From Stictocephala bisonia (taxonomy: Eukaryota; Arthropoda; Insecta; Hemiptera; Membracidae): a stretch of DNA of 64,000 nucleotides. How positions within the stretch are numbered: position 1 is the first letter of the stretch; the number at the start of each line of letters is the position of its first letter. The notes under the pieces are model-generated. The model was not told where the DNA came from and did not search any database. It saw only the letters and a program-made list of their open reading frames with translations. The translations under genes and the position numbers were made by a program. Positions 21,367-34,300 of this stretch are shown here, one piece after another. The stretch is taken from NCBI GenBank assembly GCA_035578905.1, contig JAQJVL010000047.1:3732236-3796235 (forward strand). Direction: 5' to 3'.

Positions 21367-24300
21367 GTGTTTAGTATTAAATTATTGAGAGGGTGACTCA
21401 TACAGTAAAAAACCTTTGTTGTATCAGAGAAAAGAAATCACTGAAATTATAAAGTAATAATGTCCATGCATGAAATCTTACAGTAGGTAGTAGAGAATGC
21501 ATCCTCAAAGTATGTGATATTAGAAGTATTAGTTGGCAGTCCTTCTTATGCAGATTACGTCATCCATCACAAGATGTCTCTCGCACGGCCAATGGACATT
21601 ATGAATTAATGGTCCATTCCATTATTAATGTTTTTATGTTTCTTTCTGTCACAATTCATTCCTTTACTTAGAAAGCAATTATGATATGTTTTAACTTTAC
21701 TACATACAAAATTATTACCATTAAAATGTAGGCCTACAATTTTTGTTAATTTTCATATTGATGTTTTTGTTCATGAAAGCCTCAAGTAAGGTAGTCCTCA
21801 TTTACTAGTTTTCAAAATAGAGAATTACTTGAAGCCTAACAAATTCGATTCAGATTCACCAACGACTGGAATGGATTCACTCTAACAATAATTTGCTTTG
21901 TAAAGGATGTGAACTACGTGTTCTAAAGGAGCTTTATTCCCATGTTTTATTGGTCATTATAAATCGAAGAAGAATTCACGTATGTCAGTGGAGTTCTGTA
22001 AAAACTAACACTGTTGAGAATTTGTTCGTATTTCTTTAAGTTTACTCAAAGCATATCTTTGGCCTTTACTGTTGATTGATTAAAACACAGGCTTGTCGGT
22101 TCTGTAAATCAGGCAACGAGTTCATTGACAGTGAAGTCGACCAAGTGTGTCACCATAGAGAGCATAATGTTGTGGAAAACTAAACGCCCTGCCATATACA
22201 ACTCTCAAACTATTAACAAGTATGTATCTCCTACCAAATATTAAGGGGATATTTTGAGGAATTGAGCAACATAAATATTTTAGTGCTATTGATTAAAGAA
22301 TATCGAAGACAAGATGTTTACTTTGATCGAAGTAAAATATAAGCTTCGTCATTTATTGATATCTCCTTCGGAGTTACTAATGGAATATCTAGTTTTCAAT
22401 TGATCGTGGATAATATAGTTTCTTTTGACCAGATTTTTGGAGTTTAATCTTATCTTGATAAAAGAACAATCTGTGAAAAAAAATAAAATGATCATTACAA
22501 GAATCTAAACAAACTCTTGTCAACTGTTGAGAAGCTAGGCACTTGAATAAATGAAAATAATTATATAAAAATAAACCAACAACTCTATCAAGGCCGGTCC
22601 ACAACTCCAGCACTGAACATGCAAATTCCTGCTTACGAAGGTCCTTAGAATTTTATGCTCACTGGTGAATTTAAAGAATTGTGACCAACCGGATCTCACC
22701 TTAAAAAAGGTGGAAAAATTAAAGCTTAAATGCTACAGTATAGAGAGCCATCCTTATAGAAGCCATCTATAAAGATACGAAATATTTGATTACAGGACTG
22801 TGATGACGTTCTAGCGAAGTCTGCATGCCATTCGATTACTGCTGTGACCGTTTCGTACCTCTATCAACTGCACCCCGCATGAAAAGTTTCTCTTGAACTG
22901 GAATGTACAGCTTTCCATTAATGTTTACTCCTGAACCTGTGCTAGCTAACTCGATATGAGAACAAGATAATGTGAAAGCCTTGTAGACGAAGTTCAGTTG
23001 ATCGAAGCAACCCCTCAATACGGGTTTATTCGTCAACAATATGATTGTGAATGTACTAGTTAGACAATCCCTCCTGGAGAACCTTCTCCTTCTGTTTATC
23101 ATAAGAAATATCTAGACACGTTACCAAGAGAAGTAATTGAAACTGGGGTTTCTAATGAAACTGGAGAGTAATTTGTCCTTCCTAACGAATAGAATATGCT
23201 TGTAGATTCGTCATTTGATGCATGACTGCAATCAAAACTGGAGTATCCAGGCCATCCGGTAAAGAATTAATCCGCCTTTATTCTGAGACACACCCTGATG
23301 TCGATATGAAACGATAACGTAATTAGCTGCCCAACACACGACAATGTTTTATAACGCGTTCTTCATATTGAAAACTATATGCTGCTTGGTAAACTTTAAG
23401 ATAATTTATGGTAAACTTGTAGATGTTCCTGTTTTAATAAGAGAGGAAATGTTGATGTTTCGGGCTTTACTATTTTTATAATTATCATCATTTAACTTTC
23501 TAGCATCTATTTTTTTTCTGTGAGTTTTTACGTTAATGGTTGAGTAAAGTCTCAAGGATGGTAATTGTTACTGATTATTGTTTGGTTCTATAACATCAAT
23601 TTCTAATAACTCAAACCTAGAAATGGTGTAAAAGAGTGTTTTGGACAGTAAAACCTCATTCAACAACACTAGTTCTGCATCGTGTGAAAATTTAGCCCTG
23701 TAGTGTGACTGACGCCGAGTGCAATGCAGCTAACGTCGGCATGGCAAAAAAAAAAAATCCCCGTTAAAAACAAGTTTGAGTGTTGAGACCGCGTCTGGCT
23801 ATGACACGTCATCAAGCACTTCCCTTCACCCCTCACCATCTAGACAACAAACACTCATTTTTCCTTTTGCACGGCAACTTATAATGTTCGGTAATTAGTG
23901 TAAATATTATATTTTCCCTACATTCTACATTGACTTTGTGTGTCAAACTCCCCCTTACATATGATGTACAAACACCACTGTGTCTTTTCCTAAATATTTG
24001 TACACGTTCCTTCAGACTGCTTATGAGTATATTTGCGGAGAAAATAATAATTCTAACAATAAGGCTTTTTTTAATGCAGAACCTCTATGTTCAAAGGAAT
24101 TCAAGATGGCGTAGTATTATTTTTTAAATCAATAAAGTAGTATTAATTTTTAATCTAGTTCTTGTACGTTCTTTGCACGCAACGTCTTCATTGAGAAATG
24201 ATTTCTATACTATTAATTGCCTAGTTTTAATTAATTTGTTTATTAACTTTTGACCTAACTATTTATTTTGGGAAATAACTCGTATTTTAGGTTCGTATAT

Positions 24301-24570
24301 GGTCCCGTTCATTGAAGTATTAATGCAGGTTTTCTTAAGCCTTATCTTTATTAAAAATGAAGATAATTACACACAATTAATCGTGATACACATATAAGTA
24401 GGCACAATATATAGAAAGTATTATACTGCTGTATGAGTATTACAGTGATCGAATGCTGTAAACCTCATTTACAATTCTCAAACCAAAGAGAATCACAAAT
24501 CTGATTCTTCTGTGAATATCGTCGATCCAAAAAAGTTAATCATGGTTTGTCGAAATAAATCACCACAGTG
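21367..24570. other. No recognised gene
   Basis: AT-rich DNA. Segments at 21840-22180 and 22836-23102 have somewhat coding-like composition (minus strand at 22836-23102, 88 residues), but I recognise no domain; they may be decayed transposon coding sequence. A moderately GC-rich patch lies at 23690-23850. Confidence 0.3.
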
Positions 24571-24790
24571 AACAGAGAAAAAGAAACAAAGGTCGCTTTC
24601 TCATAGCAGCGGTGAATGATTTAGTTAAAGCAGTTACCCATTATGCAAAGCTTTATAAATTTGTAGTAATAGTTACAACATTTATCCTTCAGGGTTTGGA
24701 TGGAGGGAGAGAGAGACTGTTGTCCCTGCCATCCGCACAGAGAATTTGGCTTATATGATCCCTAACCCTGTCTCTGTTAATTGATAAATA
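24571..24790 (+). repeat. Dispersed repeat, copy 1
   Basis: ACAGAGAAAAAGAAACAAAG with GGTCGCT, TTTGTAGTAATA and CTGCCATCCGCACAGAGAA recur in the same order at 37510-37690. The family is unknown. Confidence 0.6.
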
Positions 24791-25723
24791 GGACAAATTG
24801 ATAAATTCCTACCGAATGCCAGCACTCATCAAAACATGGACATTTTTACTTAAAAACGTTAAAGTATAGACGTACGAATAAATCGTATCTCTTGTTAAGA
24901 CATAGTAAATTCTTCCCATTTCAGACATTTCAAATTTCGTTTCGTGAAGAAATTATCCATTCGTGAATAAAAATTATCCATTTTTATTAACATTGATGTT
25001 CTTATAAATTACACAGTCTAGCGAGCTGCTTTGATAGCGTCCGATTGGTCGAGAGAGGGCCAATGAAGTGTAAGAGTGGGTTTGCCACCAATGAGAGAGC
25101 TCGTAGCTTGCGGCCCTACTTTGTGTGTCAAGTGGAGAAGCGGCCACTGACGGCGACACGCACTTTGGCTCCGGCCATCCTTTATTCCTGCGGCCTTAGG
25201 CCAAAACAGTTAATTGGCTTGCCTTTGCCGTCCACGTCATGTTCCTCCAGCGACAGCAGTGTCTTCTGTTGGTTGAAATCACGGACGGCACTTTGCAACA
25301 AAATCCCTCGTAATGTCCCCGAAGGACGGAAAGTTAAAATAAATTAAACTGTATCCGTTATGTTAGCTGACACTGTGTAGAGTGAAATGTTTACAAAGTT
25401 TATTTATAGTGACAAACGCTTCAGGACTAAAAGGCTGTAATGTCACCTGGAGGGGTTTGCTCTTGATATTACAGGCATATGGGGTCTACAATCATTAATT
25501 AAAGAAGATTATAAACTCCGTTACTAGAAAATTATAACTCAACTAAATTAGGAGTCAAAAAACAATGTTATCATATGACTTTAAACGCTTGCTACCAAAA
25601 TTCTAAGGATAAAACAGAAATGGCTAAACCCGATTGAAAAACATAAAAAGGAAATAAAATCCTAAGTACAACGTACTTGTGATTTAGTGTTTAAATAGGC
25701 TCTACTGATCTCCCGTCACAGAG
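24791..25723. promoter_or_regulatory. Intergenic/intronic DNA with a GC-rich island at 25020-25340
   Basis: Within 25020-25340 GC content is clearly above the surroundings. There are CCAAT motifs (25060, 25090) and several CpGs (GCGACACGCACTTTGGCTCC, GCCGTCCACGTCATG). Open frames exist on both strands with no recognisable motif. It could be a promoter or first exon of a nervy transcript, or a transposon remnant. The rest of the stretch is AT-rich with nothing seen. Confidence 0.3.
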
Positions 25724-26664
25724 CTAAGTCAGATTGCCGTACCAATTCAGTACCTGCTTCTCCGATTGAATGAAGACCAGAATGACCTCCAGAAAAGAAC
25801 ACAGAGTACAATCATCCATAAGTTGAATGTCGTCTCCGCGATGACATGAATGAGCATTCGCCATTCCCTGATTGTAGGGCCTATATTTACAGCAGTTACA
25901 TCTTCCCACACTCGTGCGAAAACTACTCAGCCTCGTCCTTACAAAGAATTTTCATTCCACGATGACAGTTATAGGGTCTGATACTTTACACTTGTTTCGA
26001 CCGTCAAATATATCCCAAGTTAACGCTGTTAGTTTTTGGCAAAACTCGTTTGAGATTAACTGGGTAGCTAGCCGAAAATATTTAAGTCACTCAGCACATT
26101 GTTGGATATCTTGTAAAATGGGGAGATTCGGGATAGATAAGATCTTTTTAAACTCTTTGGGTTTTGCCACTCTGCGTCGTATATCTGGAGGAGCTATTAT
26201 GCACAGCACTGGAGGCCATGTTAGAGGGGTTGATCTGAGGGAGCCGCTGATAGTCCTAATCACCCTATTTAGATGTATACCAACATCTCGTACATTTGTA
26301 CTGTTAAGCCACACGGGAACACTATATTCAGCATTCCAGTAAACCAGGGACAACGCTCTAGTACGCAGAACTTGTGCGTGGGTTCCCCAAAAAGATCCAT
26401 GAATTTGTTGCACAATGTTATATAGTTCTGGTCTTCACTTAAGTGCTGTTTCCTGTTGATGACTTTTAAAACAGGGAAATCAATCTAAACTGACTTCTGA
26501 GTATTGTGGATGCTCGTTGTTTTTCAGCCTAACACAAACGAAAACGAAATTCAATTTAAGATTAGCTAGTCTATTACTCATGTGAAAGCGGTTACTTCTG
26601 TCTTTCTCAGATCGGGTTTAAGCTTCCAAATTCTAAAATATTATTGAGTACGACTGGATTGGAG
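25724..26664 (-). pseudogene. LINE RT thumb and C-terminal region (downstream half)
   Basis: Minus strand from 26664: after a short lead the frames give YFRIWKLKPDLRKTEVTAF, then NRLANLKLNFVFVCVRL and NNEHPQYSEVSLD, then LRTRALSLVYWNAEYSVPVW and VIRTISGSLRSTPLTW with APPDIRRR. This is the thumb and C-terminal region of a Jockey-like LINE, with stops and frame changes. It continues the RT piece at 30191-30315; the two are separated by the transposon at 26665-30190. Removing that insertion and one 7-bp duplication restores a continuous reading frame across the join. Confidence 0.85.
26658..26664. repeat. Target-site duplication ATTGGAG, left copy
   Basis: Matches 30191-30197, immediately outside the other end of the 3.5-kb transposon. 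Confidence 0.85.
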
Positions 26665-27299
26665 CATTGATTTTACTATACATAGAAGATAGTTCCATCC
26701 AATGTTAAATTTTGAGGCACGGAATATGGGAGCGACCGTGCTGCAACCTGTCGTCAATCAAGTTAGAGGTCGAAATTGCCTCCAGTTTCGACTGTTCGGT
26801 TATACAACCTGTGAACAATAAAGAAAACTACTCTAGTAATCACTCCCTCTCATTCCCCCATTCTCTCTCTATCTCTTCTTCCTCATGAGACGAGCGTACT
26901 TGTTTACTGTCGCCCCTCCATCTGTCTACTGTCGCCGATTGGCCTTGATAGAGAGTCAAAGTGGGATATTATTCCGTTCTGTGGTCTGTCTTGCACGGAA
27001 AGGAATCGCGATCTTTTATTTAGGCCTTAGGGGTTTGTGAATATGAAAAATTTTAGAGGATATATTTTTGTTATTTTGTCAATGTAAATAACAGTATGTT
27101 ACAGAAGTTTAGTTAAAACATTATGCATTATCTAAAATGATGTAAATACTGCGTATTGTAAGTTTATTGATATTTTAAGTTTCTTGATTAGCATGTTACG
27201 TGTTGTGAGACGTACATGTTAAGTTATAAATAATATGATATTTTAAGTAATTGTATATTTAGAAGTAGCAAGAAAAATGGTGGTAGTTCTAAATTGTTA

Positions 27300-28175
27300 A
27301 AGGCTAGTTTTTTTTTGTTAAGTCCCTGGATAACACCAAACATTTTACATAAATTTGAGAGGACGTAAAAAAATTATATAAAATTTCTGACGAGAAGACC
27401 ATATGACAGAGTTTTTTCAAAATTATTTTGCAAAAATATACTAATCAATTAAATAATGTGATCAATTTTACACAAAAAAATTATTATTCAACATCATTGG
27501 AAAACTGTAAAGGTGATGTATCTGAGCAGTGGAAGGTAATAAATAACTTAACAAGTGGTTTTTCAAAGAAATAGTTGAGCTAATTGAATTGCCAAATGGC
27601 GAAGTTATGCGTGAGCCTTCCGTCATTGATAAGATAAACAATCACCTTATCGCAATCCAGTCTAGCCTTCCAGACGTTGTACATTCAAATACTCTTCCAC
27701 CTTTACGTACTTACTATCAATATTCTTTCTTTATAATTCCAACAGATTTAGATGAAATTAAGAGTATTTGTTAAGCTTTTAAAAAAATTAAAAATTAACT
27801 GGCTCTGACCAAATTAATGTACAATTACTGAAAAATATAATTGATGAGATTACCAGTTTTAGTTCACTTAATAAACAGTAGTTTTATCAAAGGCATTTTT
27901 CCTGAGAGCCTGAAGATAAGTTCAGTGGTACCTATTTTGAAGGACAATAACTCTTTAAAACTAGATAACATAAGAACAATCAGCTTGTTATCTGTATTCT
28001 CTAAGGTTTTTGAAAAAAAAAACAACAATGATTAAAAGACTCCATAGGTAGTTATATATCTAAGTTAAATTTTCTTCTACGTCAATTCGGTTTTATCAAA
28101 GGAAAGTCAACTGAGGATGCGTTATTAGTTGTATCAGAAATAATTTATAACAGTTTAGTTATTCATTAACTTATC
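27300..28175 (+). pseudogene. LINE endonuclease-RT linker and RT N-terminus, degenerate
   Basis: Plus-strand translation in shifting frames gives YYSTSLENCKGDVSEQWKVI, NLTSGFSKK, LPNGEVMREPSVI, LPPLRTYYQYSFF, then LVHLINSSFIKGIFPESLKI, SSVVPILKDNN and ISLLSVFSKVFEK, ending with QFGFIKGKSTEDALLVVSEI. This is a Jockey/CR1-like RT N-terminal region with several frame changes. It lies inside the 3.5-kb transposon and differs in orientation and sequence from the LINE that surrounds it. Confidence 0.8.
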
Positions 28176-29940
28176 ATCTGTCATATAGTTCACATTTAAT
28201 ACTAGAATGAACCCTTTATATTATTGAAATCATTATTCATTTTATATCAAGTAATTAAAGCTTCTTGTCAATATTGCATTGTATAATATTATTGTTGTAT
28301 TTATATAATAATAATTTATATATAAATGAATATTACTTTTGTTTAAAAGTAAATTGAATTATTTGTCATACATACCACAATATTAAAATCTGCTTCCTTT
28401 TCACGCCGTGGACAGTGAAATGTGTGTGGTAGGCCTACCGAAAAGTTTTAATATTCCGTTGTTTTCCTCGTGTGTGAACTGTGTTTGTTAAGTTTTAATT
28501 AATTTGTGACGCGTCCCACTTGGACTTATTTGTGTTCTTTAACCTGAAGATGCCGTTTATATAGTTTTGTTAGTTCTTGGTATTGTTTGTTCTGTTATAA
28601 TTAAAAACACCACAGTGCGGCTTTTGTTTATTTTGTTATTATTTAGACTCTGTAGTTACTTAAAATTAGTTATTTCTATAGTTATTGCTGGTCACGCTAA
28701 CTTGTGAAATTTTACCAGTGTAATTCCAGAGTGTCTTTACCAGCGAAATTTAAAATACCTAAATAAATTGCAGTTAGTTATCCATACTTTCACATCTAGT
28801 AAAATAATAGAAAACGTGTATGAAAAACTATATGATAAACTTTAATTTAAATTCTTGCCTTAGACATACTTTTTACAATGGTCTGATTCAATCAATTTTA
28901 TAGAACGGAATTTTTGAAGGGGGAAATAAACAAAATTTACAATAATTTCATCTGATTAAAATAATGAAAATTGAATCTAAATAATCAGTAGTCTAGTTAT
29001 ATTCTATCACGATAATATTTCCTAAACCGAATTTCAATTGACATTGAGATTGTTTTCTCAAGAAGTAATAAGAGTCACAACTCTTCATGATTCTGAAAAA
29101 AATGAAAACTGACCATCCACCAAACAATGAAATATTTTAACAAACAATCATGCAATTACTTGGAACCAAATAATATGTTAATTTTTACAGACAGTAATAG
29201 TAAAACAGACGTTTAATAATAAAATGAAAAATAATGCTATTTTAAATTAAATGCTATACATAGATTGTCTGAATCAGGCCATAAGATGAAAGCTATTTTT
29301 ATCTTTGTATAGAAGTAAAGTTAGTGGTTTGTTATGATTTTTTCTAACCCTATCATGAAATTTGAATCTCACCTGGGTTTTATATTTTTCCAGTATTATT
29401 CTATATAAATATCATAGGCCTTATACTTCAATATCGTATTTTGTCAAAGAAATAAATAATGTCACATTTTTTTATATTTAACTATATTATAAATCCTGGA
29501 ATATTTGCAGATTAATTTCCATAATTGAAATGGAGAGTCATTGATTGTATTTGAAAACAGATTAATTTTTATAATCAGATTACCGAATATGAAAAAATTA
29601 ATGATTGAGTACAACAGTCGATTAATCACCTAATCGATGGTTAAAATGCAATAAATTAAAGATTATTCAGATGGGCCTATATAATATGAAAATGTTTACT
29701 AAATCAGCAGTAGTTATCGCCAGCATTGCCGATAAGTTAGCGGTCTATTCAAGTGTGTTTTTTTCAAATAACGGTGTTTTAATCATATAAATCAAATGGT
29801 GTTTTAATTTATTCATTTTTATAATTTTTCTTTTTTCAATTAATGCACACTGAGTTTTCTGTTAGTATCAACACAGTATTTTTTTATTTTTCGAAAGAGA
29901 TGCAAGAAAATATAAAAACAGAGAACCGGATAAACGTTGG
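28176..29940. other. AT-rich interior of the 3.5-kb transposon
   Basis: No coding sequence recognised. A slightly GC-richer patch at 28400-28560 holds no motif I can name. Confidence 0.35.
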
Positions 29941-29959
29941 CAATATGGAATAACGGAAA

Positions 29960-30110
29960 AAAATTTTCAAAGGGGGAGGGTGTTTGTGTGTGCCCGAGGA
30001 AGGAGGGGGTGGGCGGCTGTTGGAAAAGGGGAGAGTGGGTTAAGAGGAGGGAAGTGAGAGGACAGAAGAGCGTGCGAGAAGAGGGGAAATGGGCTATGCG
30101 CAGCGCAGCG
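29960..30110 (+). other. G/A-rich strand with runs of G
   Basis: Many runs of three to five G on the plus strand (GGGGGAGGG, GGAGGGGGTGGGCGG, GGGGAGAGTGGG) could form G-quadruplexes. The segment sits just inside the right end of the transposon. Confidence 0.5.
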
Positions 30111-30190
30111 TGGGGCCTCAAAACAGTTTTGGGGCCTCGCCACAACTCTCCCATATGGATGGAGTATCTCTTTATATAGTAAAATCAATG

Positions 30191-30315
30191 ATTGGAGTGA
30201 GTGAATATAATCTGCATATATTCATTTTCTGTACTGTGTGGTGGGGATGTCAGCAGTGTATGTATTAAATAACAGATTAGCAAGAACAGAGCCTTGTGGC
30301 AGTCCGTCATTTTAG
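30191..30315 (-). pseudogene. LINE RT palm fragment (upstream half of the split LINE)
   Basis: Minus-strand reading gives GLPQGSVLANLLFNTYTADI and then IYADYIHSLQS, i.e. RT motif B and a damaged motif C (YADD to YADY). The frame continues, after removal of the transposon, into the thumb region at 26664. The LINE is 5'-truncated near 30315. Confidence 0.82.
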
Positions 30316-31105
30316 GTACCCATTACAGTACCTAAATAGTTAAAAGGGTATTTTTTCGATAAAATTATGTTTAACACAGGTGTGTCATTTGTAGGTACTG
30401 TGGTGGAACAATTGACACTTGGTGTATTTTTATTTTTCATTTGAACTTTTGTAACACACGTACGTAATATTGTGTTCTAATATAAAAAAAACTAGTGAAT
30501 TGGAAGAATACATTCATCATGAAACATTAATTCAAGAATTTGATAACATTCAAATACAGTAGTTTAAATTAGTTAAAATGAGCTAATGTAGGTTTAAAGG
30601 ACTAACAGGGGAGGTGTTTTTCTTTTCTTGACTTGAGAATCCTTAACGTTGCCCTGATGTAGAATATATTCATGCTTGCCAGAAGTCAGGCCGAAATTCA
30701 CCAGAAGTTCTTATTACTGCAGGCCCCCGTTGATAAATTCCAATAGTATGTCTTCTCTTTCCATCCAGATACTTGGATGAAGGCATGCAGTCCAATGATA
30801 TAGGTCTACAGGATTTATGTTAAACCTCATTACAGCAGCCTTGGTTAACATTTTTTTTAGAAAGTATGACATTTTACTTAGCTGTTTTCCTGATTATATA
30901 CTATAAGATCATTATATAATGGCTTGTCTTGCCCTTTAATTCAAACTATTTGGATCATTTTCTTTAAAACACTCTTTCTTGGCCAATGACCATGATTGTA
31001 TCAATTAAATTCTTACGTACACCATAATTTGATGTGGGAATAGTGAATGTTTTAAACAATTCCTTGCCTAAATATATTCACTGATGTTAAATCTGTATTT
31101 TACAG
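30316..31105 (+). other. Presumed intron upstream of a nervy exon
   Basis: No repeat or coding sequence recognised. It ends with a polypyrimidine-poor but usable acceptor, TATTTTACAG, at 31096-31105. Confidence 0.5.
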
Positions 31106-31303
31106 GAAAAGAGAGAGTCAAGTCGCCCGATAGTCCGGAAGGTGCGAGAGTCCATCAGGTGGGTGGTTCCCCACCAGTGGCTACGCCCACCACAGCACCT
31201 AGTACACCCACTCCTACAACCACCAGTCAGCCCACCAGCCCCAAAGTTCCTTTTCAAAATGGCTCGACTACACCACCCCACTACACTCACAATGGATCCA
31301 CAA
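31106..31303 (+). CDS. nvy: nervy/MTG family exon, Pro/Thr/Ser-rich linker
   Basis: This 198-bp exon runs from a TTTTACAG acceptor to a consensus GTAAGT donor at 31304. Read with one base supplied by the previous exon, it gives GKERVKSPDSPEGARVHQVG and then a Pro/Thr/Ser-rich stretch ending HYTHNGSTS. A PDSP motif followed by a low-complexity P/T/S segment precedes the TAFH domain in vertebrate MTG8/16 proteins as well. The exon ends after the first base of an AGT codon, and the exon at 42318 begins with the missing GT, so the phases match. The protein is a transcriptional corepressor acting in the nucleus. The upstream exon has not been identified. Assignment rests on phase, motif and position; this part of the protein is poorly conserved. 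Confidence 0.78.
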
Positions 31304-34300
31304 GTAAGTTGAAAAGAATTTAACTTAATTGTAGTTAATACTCTATTGGTGTTTTGTGGTTTTATTTTCGTGAAAGAAAATAGTTTGCTGAAAAACTGGT
31401 TAAATAAGTTAATTAATAATTTAATCCGTTCAGCTTACTTAAGGTTACAGTAGGTCTGAAGTGCCTGTAGACCGCTAATAAAGGGGGCCCAGTCAGTTTA
31501 AAAAAAGGGTCTTAGTTTTATCCTTTAAAAACCCTGGATCGTGTGATGGAGCTAATTCTGATCCCCACAATGCCCCCCCTTAACTTTAGGGGGAGCAAAA
31601 ATTTTTTGTCCGAAAAATCAAAAAAACGATGTTTATCACAATAAAGACGAAAAAAGTTGGTACCAATCGAGCAAAATGTTTAATCTTACTTTCAGATTTT
31701 TAATAATATGCAATTTTATATACGTAGGAAAATATGCAACAGCAAACTACCGCTCAGTTTTGGCCCGGCGGAGGACGAGAGCGGCGAAAAGGCCTATGTT
31801 TGTCGAATGACTAAAGGGACAACCAGGAGGGAATAATCCTATTAAATATCATATGTAGGGAATAAATCGAAAACTAAAATCCAAATTACATTGTTTTAAC
31901 TTATGGGTACTTTACAAAACTTTTTTTTGGATACCCTTGTTTGGGTTTTTTTTCCCCCCAAATGATTTGACCCCAAATTTTATGCCTTTGATAAAAGTTT
32001 GCTAATAAGTTATTTATTGAGATATAAACAAACAAAGAAATAGTTAGAAAGGCACAGAGTTTATACTTCCATTGTTGCCGTTTCGAGCGTTTCCCGTGCA
32101 GTAGAATGGCAATGGTCATTGACAATTTGTTTGTTCGGCGAGTACAAAGAAAAACCCGGCAACGGAGTCAGTCGTTAGGCATATTGTTTGGTGGCGCGCG
32201 GATTTTACTTGTCAGTGTTTTTTCGCTGTAATGTTATAAATTAATTTTTGTACTAATACAATTATGTGTGTGTAGTGATAAGGAATGTTTTTTGTAGTAG
32301 TTTGTGTAAAATTATCAGTACTACTAAAAATTGTTATTTTTTGTTTCTTTGTTTATTATTATTGCAATAATAAAATCATTTTATAAAAACAAAAAACTAA
32401 CATACAAACATGCTAAAATTTTTAAATATAAAAGAATCCGGGGATGCAAAATAGAGTGAGTAAATATTTCATTTTTATTGTAGGCCTAGTTGTAAGTGTA
32501 TTTCGGGTTTTTATTTGAAAACTCGGATATATTTTGTAAGTACAGTTTAAAACACTTATTTTTTTCCGTTTGAGCTAACAAAGTTTTTCACAGATAGGGA
32601 TTTAGTAAAGTATAATAAAATAATAATAATTTATAAAAATTTTATGTACTAATTTGTTCAATGGTAAATTATTTGTTTACTTTAGTTACTGACAACAATA
32701 TAACAGTAGTTATTAAATGGGATTAAACCTTATTTATGCCACAAAGGTAATACTTTTTTTATTTTATTTCAAAATATGGTTCTATCAAGGGTAACTGTCA
32801 AAAAATTTTCCCAAAAAATATTTTATATTTTTATAAGGGTTTCAACATAACTATTTTTCAAGTGACGTTTACACTTTTTGCGCAGGGGTAACTTAGGGGT
32901 GTTATACTTTTTATACTTTTTGGATATTTTATGTATTTTCTTAAGCTAATAGACTGTACAAAAATAGCACAGTATATTTAGGAAAAAATTTAAATCCCTC
33001 TTATTTTTGGATTTTATCAAATTTTTTCACATAATTTTTCTTTTTTCCTTTTGGGAAAATTTGTTTTTTTTCCCCCCCCAACAAACTAAAGTATAAAAAT
33101 TTGTTTATAGGTTCAATTTGACCTTTTTTCCTAAACAAATTTTTTTTTTGTCTCTCAAGGTGATTTTTAATTTTTTACTTGTACATTTATTACCTACATG
33201 TCTACACTGTTACTTTTGTATTTTTTTTTTTCGTTTTTGTGTTTTATGAAACCAAAAGATTCCCCACCAAAAAAAACCCCTATATTTATTAAAATGAAAA
33301 CAACATTTTGTTTTATGCACTGAAAAAAAAATTTATTTGGCTATCTTGAAATTATTTACAAAAATCTTTGTGCTCCTAAGGAGGGTTACAACTTATAATT
33401 TACGTACAATTTTTTCAATATATTTTCTTGACAATAATTATTTACTAAATTTGTTTGTAAGTTTTGATAGTAATATGTGAATGTACAGTTATTAAGAAGA
33501 AAAACTATATGATAAAATTTAAATTTTTAGCATATTTAGTATTTTTTTATTATTTTTACAATAAAGGCTTGCGAATCTACGAAAAAGGACCTAGCAGTGG
33601 GGAGCACATAATGGATCACCCATTACCACATTTTTTAAGACTTTTGAAATATGTCTCCAGAATTCTCTACATTGTCTCATGATATCCTCTGAGACCAATA
33701 TGAAGGTTACTCTTTTTGATGTCTATGATCTGTAACAAACTAGGCCCGCATGACGCTTCCTCGGCTTTTTTTTATATTGAAGAGTTTTGGAATTGATTAT
33801 CTCCTACCCTCTGTGCGATTCTTCAGAATCAGGAAGAAGGGAAATTGTAGATCTTCGACCCCTAAACATATGCTTTCCCTCTGAAATGAACGTATGACTG
33901 AATTCCATAGTTTGGAAAATATGAAAAGCTCAAGGGTGAGTTGCAGGCATTATCTATTGCTCATGATCACACCCTTAAGGAAAGAAAACGCCTGGTGGGG
34001 CTTCGAGATGTGTTTCATACCCGTACGGAGTTGGGGAAAATAAATATGACCATAAGGTTCATCTATTGTACCTTATTATTAAAAAAACTAAGATTGTTAA
34101 AAAAAGTTTTTCCAGTGGCAATCAAAATAAGTTATCTATTTATTTACAAAATTTTAACGGCCTTTTTCCATAGATCTTATTTTAAAAATGCAATATTATC
34201 GTGTTTTTATCATGTAATTGAACTTTGAAACTAATTTAACTAGTCAGATCTCTAATGCTGAACTTCAGAGTAACGGCAACTACGCCATCTACTGGAAAGA

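Larger units (their letters stand above)
26665..30190. mobile_element. TIR transposon of about 3.5 kb inserted in a LINE (P-like?)
   Basis: Left end CATTGATTTTACTATA continues CATAGAAGATAGTTCCATCC. The complement of the right end is CATTGATTTTACTATA continuing TAAAGAGATACTCCATCC, so the first 16 bases match perfectly and similarity extends to about 37 bases with small gaps. It is flanked by ATTGGAG on both sides. The insertion lies inside a LINE RT whose two halves fit together when it is removed. Ends CA...TG and a 7-bp duplication are compatible with the P superfamily, but no transposase coding sequence is recognised inside, so this copy is probably non-autonomous. It contains a LINE fragment at 27300-28175 and a purine-rich stretch near its right end. 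A 43-bp relative is at 49011-49053. Confidence 0.85.

Noticed and set aside
22836..23102. 88-residue minus-strand frame with Arg-rich N terminus
   Set aside because: No family recognised, no flanking splice or transposon signals; left unassigned.
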